The translations under genes and the position numbers were made by a program. From Deltaproteobacteria bacterium HGW-Deltaproteobacteria-19 (GTDB taxonomy: Bacteria; Desulfobacterota; Syntrophia; Syntrophales; PHBD01), in assembly GCA_002841865.1 (NCBI GenBank), contig PHBD01000002.1, positions 1 through 64,000 of the forward strand: DNA of 64,000 nucleotides. The letters are read 5' to 3'. Shown here piece after piece: positions 33,973 to 41,943 of this stretch (positions are counted from its first letter, which is position 1; the number at the start of each line of letters is the position of its first letter). The notes below the pieces were generated by a model. It saw only the letters and a program-made list of their open reading frames with translations. It had not been told where the DNA came from and made no database searches.

Positions 33973-35370
33973 TTACAGCTTCTCTTTAATGGCCCGGCAG
34001 GAGCGGCCGTCCTGTTTCGGAAGGGAAATCCCTAGTCTTTTCAGTTTCCGGAAAAGAGTGGTCTTGTGGATGCCGAGTTCCCGAGCCGCCGCCAGGCGAT
34101 TGTATCCGTTCCTTTCCAGTGCCGCTTTGATGGATTGAATGTCGAGCATGTCATGGGCGGAACGAACATCCGCATCGGCGTCCGTCGCAATCCCGCGGGA
34201 CGTCAACTCGTCGGGGAGGTGAGCAATGCCGATGAATCCCTCCCGGCAGAGGATAAAGGCCCGCTCGATCACGTTTTCGAGCTCCCGCACGTTACCCGGC
34301 CAGTCATGGGCCATGAGCAGGGCGATGGCCTCGGCGGCGATTCCCCGGATGGACTTGCCCTGCAGCCGATTGAAACGCTGGACGAACTGCTCCGCCAGAA
34401 GCGGGATGTCTTCCTTGCGCCGGCGGAGAGGCGGCAATTCGACCCGCACCACGTTCACGCGGTAGTAGAGGTCCTCCCGGAAGGCCCCCGCACGCATCCG
34501 CTCCGCAAGATCCCGGTTGGTGGCGACAATCACCCGCGCGTCCGCCGTCTCGGTGCGCGTACCCCCCAACGGCTCGTAGGTCCGCTCCTGCAGGACCCGG
34601 AGGAGCCGTACCTGCAGAGCCGGGCTGATCTCGCCGATCTCGTCGAGGAAGATGCTCCCGCCCTGTGCCAGGGCGAAACGGCCGGGCTTGTCCTTTGCCG
34701 CCCCAGTGAAGGCGCCGGCCTTGTAACCGAAAAGCTCGGATTCGAGCAGCGTGTCCGGCAGAGCACCGCAGTTCACGGCGACGAACGGGCCTTCCCGCCG
34801 GGGACTCAGGTCGTGGATGGTCCGGGCGATCAATTCCTTGCCCGTTCCCGTTTCGCCGAGCACCAGGACCGTGCTCGGGCTGGCCGCGATGGCCGGCAGG
34901 ACCTCGAAGAGCCTCTGCATCAGGGGACTCCGGCTCACGAGGTCGCCCACCCTCACCCGGCCCGCCAGCTCCTGACGCAGGGCCTCCACCTCGGAGAGAT
35001 CCCGGAAGGTCTCGGCGCCCCCGATCACCCGGCCGTCAGCGTTCTTGAGCACCGCCGTGGAAACGCTGATAGGGATGCGGTTTCCCTCCGCGTCGATGAT
35101 GTAGCCGGATTTTCCGATGTCGGGCCTGCCGGTTTTCAGGGTCTTCTGAAGCGCGCAGTCGGCACCGCACATGCTGGATCGGAACACTTCCGAGCAGGGA
35201 CGGCCGATGGCCTCCCGGCGGGGCACTCCGGTGATCTCCTCGGCGGCCCGGTTGAAGGAGGAAATGCGCCACTCCATGTCCACGGTGAAGACGCCGTCGG
35301 AGATGCTCTCCAGGATGGCCTCGGTGGGTGTTGTGATCGTTGCCTGTCCACTGGTTTTCCGACGGCCCAT
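33973..35370 (-). CDS. Sigma-54-dependent activator, PAS-AAA-Fis HTH
   Basis: This 465-residue paralogue of the activator at 15099 has a PAS domain at about residues 17-130 with the same C-x8-C-x3-C cysteines (59, 68, 72). The AAA+ domain has GETGTGKE and a canonical GAFTGA loop, and a Fis-type helix-turn-helix ends the protein (AARELGIHKTTLFRKL). GGGAGGAGG precedes the ATG. It lies 18 bases after molybdopterin oxidoreductase copy 2 and just upstream of the sigma-54 promoter of the MinD/NifX operon, which is its obvious target. The corresponding regulator in Desulfovibrio controls both orp operons. Confidence 0.92.
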   Translation of the reverse strand: MGRRKTSGQATITTPTEAILESISDGVFTVDMEWRISSFNRAAEEITGVPRREAIGRPCSEVFRSSMCGADCALQKTLKTGRPDIGKSGYIIDAEGNRIPISVSTAVLKNADGRVIGGAETFRDLSEVEALRQELAGRVRVGDLVSRSPLMQRLFEVLPAIAASPSTVLVLGETGTGKELIARTIHDLSPRREGPFVAVNCGALPDTLLESELFGYKAGAFTGAAKDKPGRFALAQGGSIFLDEIGEISPALQVRLLRVLQERTYEPLGGTRTETADARVIVATNRDLAERMRAGAFREDLYYRVNVVRVELPPLRRRKEDIPLLAEQFVQRFNRLQGKSIRGIAAEAIALLMAHDWPGNVRELENVIERAFILCREGFIGIAHLPDELTSRGIATDADADVRSAHDMLDIQSIKAALERNGYNRLAAARELGIHKTTLFRKLKRLGISLPKQDGRSCRAIKEKL

Positions 35371-35388
35371 TCCGGATGCCTCCTCCCG

Positions 35389-37470
35389 CTAAGCCTTTCG
35401 GCGGATCCGGCACGGCAGATTCTTCAGATTCGGCGTACCGAACTCCTTTCCAAGCTTCCCGGCGGAGGTCAACATGTTGAAATTGGCCGTCTGCCATTCG
35501 TACTGGCCCGCCGGGTCTCCCTCGGGGAACCACCAGCCCAGGGAGGCGCTGACGACGAGGGGATGGACGATGTCGGTGACGCGGGCCTTCTGGGTGATGG
35601 CGCCGTACTTTGTCTCGATGACGACGTCGTCGCCGTCCCGGATGTCGAACCGGGCCGCCGTGTCGGGATGGAGCTCCACCGTCGGATGGGGACACTTCTC
35701 CCGAAGCCGCTTGACCCACCGGTAGGACGAGAGGAGATAGTACCGGCTCTTGGCGCTGATGAGGAGCAGGGGGTACTCCGGATCGTCCTCCTCCGGGAAA
35801 CCGGTGAACTCCGGCAGCGGCTTGAGGCCAAACTTTTCCGCCGTGCTGAGGCGCAGTTCCACCTTGCCCGTCGGCGTCGGGAACCCCTTCGTTTCATAGG
35901 AGCGGACAATCTCCGGCCCCTTGAGGTAGCCTTTCCCGACAAACTCCCGGTAGGTCAATCCCGCCGGGCGGACGAGGTCCTCGAGGAACTGCTCGTGATC
36001 CTCGGGCCACAGGTCCGGGGGCGACACGCGCTTGCCCAGCTCGTTCATGATCTTCATGTCGGGCCAGCACTCCTCCGGCGGCTCGACGATCTTGGGGCGG
36101 GCGAAGATCATGCCGTGGCCGATGCCGTAGTGGCCGATGTCGTTCATCTCATACTGGTGCGCCACAGGAAGGACGATGTCAGCCATGGCGGCCGTGGGCG
36201 TCATGAAGATCTCCGCGACGGCCATGAAGTCGAGGCTCCGGAAGGCCTCGTGGGTCAGGCGGCTGTCCGCCCAGTTGACCAGCGGATTCGTGCACATGCC
36301 GTAGTACCCCCGGACCGGGTAGGGTACCCCCTCCAGGACGGCCCGGCGGAAATAGGCCGGGGGGATGGTCATGAGGCGCGGGATCACGCGGTGGTGGGCA
36401 CTGACCATGTCCTTGCGCTTGTCCGGAATGAGGTCGGCCCGGACAAACTGCGCCAACCCCATGATCTTGGGCTCCCGGGCGTGAACGTTGCCGCCGGGAA
36501 CCTCCAGGTTGCCGCAGAGGGCCATCAGGCAGGCGAGCGACCGGACGGCGTCGAAGGCGTGGACGTCGTGCTCGAGGGGATTCCCCCACTGGAGCGCCGC
36601 CGGCTTGGCCTCGGCGTACATCCGGGCTGCCTGGCGGATCCTGTCGGCGGGCACCCAGGTGACCTCCGCCATTTTCTCGGGGGGATAGGCCTTCAGGTGT
36701 TCACGGAGATCCTCGAAGCCGTGGGTGTACTTCTCAACGAACTCCCTGTCGTAGAGGGATTCCTCGCAGATCACGTGCATGATCGACAGGGCCAGGGCCT
36801 GGGCCGTACCCGGACGGAGCTGCAGCCAGAGGTCCGCCCTTTCGGCCAGCTCGGTCCGCCGGGGATCCACGACAATCATCCGGGCGCCTTTTTTCAACTG
36901 GTCATGAAGGAGGCTTACGATCTGCCCCTCCTCGTTGGTGGCCGTCAGGTTGCTGGCCCAGAGGAAAAGGAGCCTGGACGGATTGTGCAGATCCGCCACG
37001 GGATAGAAGCCGCAGGTGTGGACCCCCGTGACCTCCCGCGGGGCGTGGCACACGTCCTGGGAGGCGATCACGTTGGGGGATCCGAAAATATTGGCCAGGC
37101 GGATCAGGACGAAGTGCTCCAGTCCTTTGGGCATGCCGACGCCGAATCCGACGGCCCGGGCGCCGTGTTTCTCCTTGATCTTGAGAAGATTCTCCGCCGT
37201 CTCCTCCAGGGCCTGGTCCCAGGAGATGCTTTGCCAGCGCCCCTCACCCCGTTCTCCGACCCGTTTCAGGGGATGCCGGAGACGATCCGGGTGCGTGAGG
37301 CGGTCCGCCGACACCCGTCCCTTGAAGCAGGTGTAGCCGTGGTTCAGGTACCCCTCGGGGTCCCCCTTGATCTGGACGATCTCGTCTCCCTTCACACCCA
37401 CGAGCAGCGCACAGCCGCCGTGGTCCATCCTCGCACAATGGGTCTTCACCCAGCGGATGCCTTCCTCCAT
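35389..37470 (-). CDS. Molybdopterin oxidoreductase (DMSO reductase superfamily), copy 2
   Basis: This 693-residue protein is colinear with copy 1 at 27998. It has the same three-cysteine Fe-S segment (Cys12, 20, 48 with Asp16/His17), the DVCHAPREVTGVHTC region around the likely Mo-ligating cysteine, and the same C-terminal domain ending in CRIRRKA. No signal peptide is present. The two copies flank the NifX/MinD operon and its regulator, which suggests a duplication of the block or a functional link between the Mo enzyme and the ORP-like proteins. AAAGGGAGG precedes the ATG. The substrate is unknown; acetylene-hydratase-like chemistry is one possibility, not a claim. Confidence 0.88.
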   Translation of the reverse strand: MEEGIRWVKTHCARMDHGGCALLVGVKGDEIVQIKGDPEGYLNHGYTCFKGRVSADRLTHPDRLRHPLKRVGERGEGRWQSISWDQALEETAENLLKIKEKHGARAVGFGVGMPKGLEHFVLIRLANIFGSPNVIASQDVCHAPREVTGVHTCGFYPVADLHNPSRLLFLWASNLTATNEEGQIVSLLHDQLKKGARMIVVDPRRTELAERADLWLQLRPGTAQALALSIMHVICEESLYDREFVEKYTHGFEDLREHLKAYPPEKMAEVTWVPADRIRQAARMYAEAKPAALQWGNPLEHDVHAFDAVRSLACLMALCGNLEVPGGNVHAREPKIMGLAQFVRADLIPDKRKDMVSAHHRVIPRLMTIPPAYFRRAVLEGVPYPVRGYYGMCTNPLVNWADSRLTHEAFRSLDFMAVAEIFMTPTAAMADIVLPVAHQYEMNDIGHYGIGHGMIFARPKIVEPPEECWPDMKIMNELGKRVSPPDLWPEDHEQFLEDLVRPAGLTYREFVGKGYLKGPEIVRSYETKGFPTPTGKVELRLSTAEKFGLKPLPEFTGFPEEDDPEYPLLLISAKSRYYLLSSYRWVKRLREKCPHPTVELHPDTAARFDIRDGDDVVIETKYGAITQKARVTDIVHPLVVSASLGWWFPEGDPAGQYEWQTANFNMLTSAGKLGKEFGTPNLKNLPCRIRRKA

Positions 37471-37641
37471 AACCCCTCCCTTTTGCGGTTCGCGGAACCG
37501 GCGGCAGAATTGGGACCGCCGTTAGCAAAACCATACAATACGGACGGGAATCGGCACAATGAATAGTTTGCCCGTTCGCCCGGAGCCGAAGAAGGGAGAG
37601 GTTTGGAGCGTGTCACGACGTCCGCGGGGCTCACCGCAAAA

Positions 37642-37677
37642 GGGCCCGTCCGCGACGAAAGGCGCCGGGACGGGCCC
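37642..37677 (-). terminator. Hairpin downstream of beta-barrel gene region
   Basis: GGGCCCGTC (37642-37650) pairs exactly with GACGGGCCC (37669-37677). It lies 15 bases past the stop of the minus-strand beta-barrel gene and is a likely terminator for it. Confidence 0.55.
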
Positions 37678-37691
37678 GCAGGCAATGCCGT

Positions 37692-38579
37692 CTAGAACAG
37701 AAACGTGATGCCGAAGAGGTAGGTTATGTCTGTTTCCGCCTTGTTCAGGCCGAACTTGACCCCGCCGTCCAGCCGGATCTTTTCCGTGACGGCATAGGCG
37801 ACCCCGCCCAGGGCATAGGCCGGGTGGGTATCGTCGCCGGGAGTCGGATTCCGGCTTACACCGATGTCGGCCATCAGCTTCCAGTCCTTCACGACCTCGT
37901 ACTCCGCCGCCAGGGAGGCGTGCCAGAGGTCCTGGTGGTTCCCTTCGTTATTCGAGGTCCGAAGATAGCCCAGGTTCGCATGGAGGGCGACTGGTCCCAG
38001 TTCCCTGCTGCCGATCAGGAAAAGGCGGTAGCTCGTCCGCCCGTCGCCCAGTCCCTTGTCTTCGTTGCCCGTGGGAAAGGTGATGCCCGGTTTCAGCGCC
38101 AGACCCCAGCCTTCCTGTTCGAAAAACCGCCACTTGACGTCGAGGTTGATATCGCCGATCCCGCTTTCCCGGGAAACGAGCGCATCGTTTGTCTCCACGG
38201 ACTGCCAGACATAGGGAACGGCCATGACCAAGTCCACCCGGTCGTGAAGGCCGACCGACACGGACGCCGCGATTTCACCGCCCTCGGACTTGTCGGTCGT
38301 CACCGCATCGGCGACGTTCTTGTGGTACCAGAGCTGGGATCCGATCTCCACCTGCGCCTTCCCCCGCCCCAGGGTGCCCGCGTCGTCCGTGACGAGGGGA
38401 TGGCCTGCCCAGGCCGTCGTTGAGGCGAAGAGGACGCAAACGGAAATGACGGCCAGGAGAAGCGGCTTTTTCACACCGCAGCCCGCACCGACTCCGGCCC
38501 GACGGGAGAGGAACCCGGGAAAAATCAATCCGTTTACTGTAAGGATGAAAACCACCAGGACGGCATGGATCAGACTCAT
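37692..38579 (-). CDS. Outer-membrane beta-barrel protein, phenol MetA-pathway transporter-like
   Basis: This 295-residue protein begins with a first hydrophobic stretch, followed by a standard signal peptide (about residues 36-58, ending TTAWAG). The mature part is rich in alternating beta strands and ends in FGITFLF, with the C-terminal phenylalanine of outer-membrane proteins. The body (HPLVTDDAGTLGRGKAQVE start, SGIGDINLDVKWRFF) matches the MetA-pathway transporter-like family. AGGAGG precedes the ATG at 38577-38579. A GTG about 35 codons later, at the signal peptide, is an alternative start. No catabolic genes are adjacent, so the cargo is unknown. Confidence 0.75.
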   Translation of the reverse strand: MSLIHAVLVVFILTVNGLIFPGFLSRRAGVGAGCGVKKPLLLAVISVCVLFASTTAWAGHPLVTDDAGTLGRGKAQVEIGSQLWYHKNVADAVTTDKSEGGEIAASVSVGLHDRVDLVMAVPYVWQSVETNDALVSRESGIGDINLDVKWRFFEQEGWGLALKPGITFPTGNEDKGLGDGRTSYRLFLIGSRELGPVALHANLGYLRTSNNEGNHQDLWHASLAAEYEVVKDWKLMADIGVSRNPTPGDDTHPAYALGGVAYAVTEKIRLDGGVKFGLNKAETDITYLFGITFLF

Positions 38580-38994
38580 GCAAGCCTCCTTAAAAAGATT
38601 GTTCGACATATCCTTCCGGCAAAACTGGGCAGCACGGTACCCGGTCGATAAGAAAGGCCGCCCCCCAGGAGAGGATGGCCTGGTAGCAGGACGACAAGAC
38701 CGGCCCGTTTCCAGACACCAAACTCCCGGTTCATGGCGGCAGCCGCCGCAACACGACGCATACATGTAGCACGAAATTCATGAAAGCGCATACAGAAAAC
38801 AGCCTGTGGACTTTCCGGAAAAGGCTCATTCGGAGTGAAATCTCGCCCAGCCTGATGTCGCGTGAATCTCCTGCGGGAATTTCAAGAAGTTCCACTTGAA
38901 ACGACCCGTCCTATCCGTTAACATGCGGGTCGAAATGGCCCTCTTGCATGCAGCCGGGCCCATCTATCAAACCTGGGACACGATCGACTCGAAC
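38580..38994. other. Divergent intergenic region
   Basis: About 400 bases lie between the minus-strand barrel gene and the plus-strand MORN gene. The second half contains in-frame alternative starts of the MORN gene (TTG 38896, ATG 38923) without ribosome sites. No clear promoter boxes or repeats were recognised. Confidence 0.35.
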
Positions 38995-41130
38995 ATGTGG
39001 AAGACGCTTCAGCGGGGAGTTTCCCCGGAACAGCCCTATCGGGTTTCCTGGTCCGACGCCGGCTTCGACGGAGAAGGCACGGCGGCGCTGGCCGACGGAA
39101 GCACTTACTCCGGCGAATTCCTCAACGGTCGTTTTCACGGATTCGGCGTCTATACCTGGCCTGACGGCAGCCGATATGAAGGCTCCTGGGAAGACGGCGT
39201 TCCCGAGGGTTCGGGAAGGCTGATCCAGGCCGACGGGTCGGTCCTGGAAGGAACCTGGACGGCAGGCAGCAGGGTGATTGAAGAACCACCGGTCGTTCCG
39301 GAAACCGTCGAAACGGCCGAAGAGGAACCCATCGCCCCGGGAAAGGAGGCGGAACCAAAGCCTGCAATACCGCCGGTCGCGCAGGAATTGGAGAACGCCG
39401 TCCCCGAATCAGCCGTCGTGCCCGAACCGACTGGAGAACCGGAACCGCCGCCCCCGGAAACGCAGGTTCCGGCGGATATGGAAACAGTTGCTCCGCCGCC
39501 TTCGGAGAAACCGGAAAAGCCGGTCGATGAGACGCCGGTCCCGGGAAAGGCGTCCGGGAGAGGAAAACGGGTCGTCGAAGAACCTCCTGCCGTTTCAATA
39601 GAGGTCGAAACGGAGCCCATCGTCCCGGAGGAACAGGAAGAAGTGCTCCCGGAGGAAACGCCCGTCGTTGAACTGCCGCCTCCGGAAGAACCGATGATCC
39701 CTGTCATGCCCGAAGCTGCCCCGGAACCGATGGAAGCCGTTCCGGCCGAACCGCTTGCAGAAGCCGAGCAAATCGAGCCTGCCGCGGCTGAAACCATCCC
39801 CGAGCCCGAAGAGATCCCGGAATCGTTTCCCTCCGAAGAGCCGGCCCCCTTGTCCGCAACAGCCTCCGGACCTGAACGGGAGACCGTCATCCCTGAAACG
39901 GCCTCCTTGTCCGAACCACTGCAGGAACCTGAAGTATCGGTGGCAGAACCGCTTCAGCCGCTGGATGAAGAACCGGAACCGGTATCCGTGGAGGCCGCGA
40001 CGCCGCCCCGGGAAGAACCGGGACAGCCGGTCGAGGAAGAAAGGCCCGCCGCAGTACAGGCCGTTCGGGAAGAGCCCCCGGCCGATAACGGGGTGGGAGC
40101 AATGCCGGAGCCGCCGGAATTTAAAGCGGCTGAGATTCCCGAGGACAAGCCCCTCGAAGAACCGGAGATACCCATGGCAGCATCACCGAGAAAACAGGGA
40201 CGGCAGGTGCGGGAAAGCGCGAAGGCCGAAGCGGCGGAAGAAGAGAAAGAGCGATTGAAGCCCACAACGGCACGAGCTGAAAAGCAGGGGCCGCATGAAG
40301 AACCGGCGCTGGCCGAACCGGCGGAAGAAGCCCCCCGGCCCCGGGGATCAAAGAGCCGCCGGAAGGCCAAACCCCCGGTGGAGATGGAGGAAGCTCCCGC
40401 TCCCCCTCCCGTTGAGACTCCCAGCGACCTGTTCGAGGATCTGGGCAGGGATCTTGGCGAGGAAATGGGAAAGGCGGAACCGGAGGCAGTGGCTCCCGAG
40501 GCAACCGCAACGGAACTTCCCGACGGCAGTCTGTACACGGGCGACTTGGAAGCGGACCGCCCCCACGGCCGAGGCATCGCGACTCATCCGGACGGGCAGA
40601 GTTACATGGGGGAATGGCGCGTCGGCTTCCGGGACGGCATGGGAGTCCTTCATTACGCCGATGGGGCCGCCTACATGGGCGGTTGGCGCAACGACCGGAA
40701 GGAAGGTCTGGGAATCATGACCTACCCCACCGGCCGTACCTACATGGGAGAATGGCGGGACGATCGCTGCCATGGCCAGGGAACCGACATCTTTCCGGAC
40801 GGCATGCGTTACGAAGGCCAGTTCGAAAAGGGAAAGTTCAACGGTTCCGGAACACTGATCCTTCCGGACGGCCGGAAGTACGTCGGCCGTTTCGTTGACG
40901 GTCTCTTCAACGGGAAGGGCATCCTGACGTTCCCCAACGGGGACCGCTACGAGGGTGAATTCAGGGAGAACAAGTATCACGGGCTTGGCGTCATGACGAT
41001 GGTGGATGGAAGGAAGTACGTGGGGCAGTTGGAAAACGGGCGTCCCCACGGCGAGGGAACCATGACCATGGCGGATGGACGCCGCCTGCAGGGTGAGTTC
41101 AGGGATGGTAAATTCGTCTCCAAGAAATGA
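38995..41130 (+). CDS. MORN-repeat protein with long Pro/Glu-rich linker
   Basis: This protein of about 711 residues has two or three N-terminal MORN repeats, then roughly 380 residues rich in Pro, Glu and Ala that should be unstructured, then about eight C-terminal MORN repeats of the form DG-x-x-Y-x-G-x-W/F. There is no signal peptide. The start at 38995 (MWKTLQRG) was chosen because it aligns with the start of the second MORN protein at 41181; longer in-frame starts exist. MORN repeats bind lipids or proteins and act as scaffolds. The partner is unknown. The two MORN genes are separated by 50 bases. Confidence 0.8.
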   Translation: MWKTLQRGVSPEQPYRVSWSDAGFDGEGTAALADGSTYSGEFLNGRFHGFGVYTWPDGSRYEGSWEDGVPEGSGRLIQADGSVLEGTWTAGSRVIEEPPVVPETVETAEEEPIAPGKEAEPKPAIPPVAQELENAVPESAVVPEPTGEPEPPPPETQVPADMETVAPPPSEKPEKPVDETPVPGKASGRGKRVVEEPPAVSIEVETEPIVPEEQEEVLPEETPVVELPPPEEPMIPVMPEAAPEPMEAVPAEPLAEAEQIEPAAAETIPEPEEIPESFPSEEPAPLSATASGPERETVIPETASLSEPLQEPEVSVAEPLQPLDEEPEPVSVEAATPPREEPGQPVEEERPAAVQAVREEPPADNGVGAMPEPPEFKAAEIPEDKPLEEPEIPMAASPRKQGRQVRESAKAEAAEEEKERLKPTTARAEKQGPHEEPALAEPAEEAPRPRGSKSRRKAKPPVEMEEAPAPPPVETPSDLFEDLGRDLGEEMGKAEPEAVAPEATATELPDGSLYTGDLEADRPHGRGIATHPDGQSYMGEWRVGFRDGMGVLHYADGAAYMGGWRNDRKEGLGIMTYPTGRTYMGEWRDDRCHGQGTDIFPDGMRYEGQFEKGKFNGSGTLILPDGRKYVGRFVDGLFNGKGILTFPNGDRYEGEFRENKYHGLGVMTMVDGRKYVGQLENGRPHGEGTMTMADGRRLQGEFRDGKFVSKK

Positions 41131-41180
41131 TCACCCTCCATGCGGCGGGATCCCCCCAATACGGCTAACCGGGCAGCACC

Positions 41181-41813
41181 ATGAATGAATATTTAAAAAA
41201 GATTACGGATGGAGACGGCATCTCACTCGCCTGGGAGGAATCCCTTCAGGAGGGCGAGGGAACGATCGCTTTCCCCGATGGAGGAAGCTATACGGGCTCG
41301 TTCCTTCCAGGCCGCTTTTCCGGTTCCGGAAAATACACCTGGCCCGATGAGGCCGTTTATAACGGACAATGGGAGGAAGGACTGCCCAACGGGACAGGCT
41401 GGATGATTCTTCCGGACGGGAGGATCTACGACGGGGAATGGCGGGAAGGAATCCCCCACGGCACGGGAACGGAGACCCTGGCCGACGGAGGCCGCTACGA
41501 AGGCCAGTGGCAGGAAGGGAAACGCCACGGCGAAGGGTTGGAAACCCTGTCAGACGGCGGGCGCTACGACGGTCAGTGGCTGATGGGACAGAAATCGGGC
41601 AAAGGCATGATGGTCTTCGGCGACGGGAAGAAATATGACGGCGAATGGGATCACGACGTCTGTCACGGGCAGGGTACCCTGCACTTCGCAGACGGATCGC
41701 GATATACCGGCATCTGGAAGGATGGGGATTTCTTCGGGAAAGGGACCCTGACCCTGGCCAGCGGCTCGTCCTTTGAGGGGGAGTGGAAGGGGGAGGAGTT
41801 CATCATGCACTGA
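41181..41813 (+). CDS. MORN-repeat protein
   Basis: This 210-residue protein consists almost entirely of MORN repeats (about eight, such as DGRIYDGEWREGIPHGTGTE and DGSRYTGIWKDGDFFGKG) after a short N-terminus MNEYLKKITDG. It looks like the flanking parts of the larger MORN protein joined without the linker, so duplication is likely. No ribosome site stronger than GGGCAGC is visible before the ATG, so translation may be coupled to the upstream gene. No enzymatic domain is present. Confidence 0.85.
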   Translation: MNEYLKKITDGDGISLAWEESLQEGEGTIAFPDGGSYTGSFLPGRFSGSGKYTWPDEAVYNGQWEEGLPNGTGWMILPDGRIYDGEWREGIPHGTGTETLADGGRYEGQWQEGKRHGEGLETLSDGGRYDGQWLMGQKSGKGMMVFGDGKKYDGEWDHDVCHGQGTLHFADGSRYTGIWKDGDFFGKGTLTLASGSSFEGEWKGEEFIMH

Positions 41814-41849
41814 CGGCGCCCGGCTGGTTCTCCAAGGCACCGTCCGCCT

Positions 41850-41877
41850 CCCGGCAGCCCTGCCGGGAAGAGCTTTT
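41850..41877 (+). terminator. Terminator after MORN genes
   Basis: CCCGGCAG (41850-41857) and CTGCCGGG (41860-41867) form a tight stem with a two-base loop, followed by AAGAGCTTTT. It serves the plus-strand MORN genes and faces the convergent biotin carboxylase gene. Confidence 0.65.
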
Positions 41878-41943
41878 CCTCCCGCCCCACCGGATTACAA
41901 AAGCGCCTGCACGAACAAAACGACCCACCGGTCCGGAACCGCT

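Noticed and set aside
34066-37566. Plus-strand open frame of 1166 codons
   Set aside because: It is antisense to the sigma-54 activator and molybdopterin oxidoreductase copy 2; the minus-strand genes have clear families.
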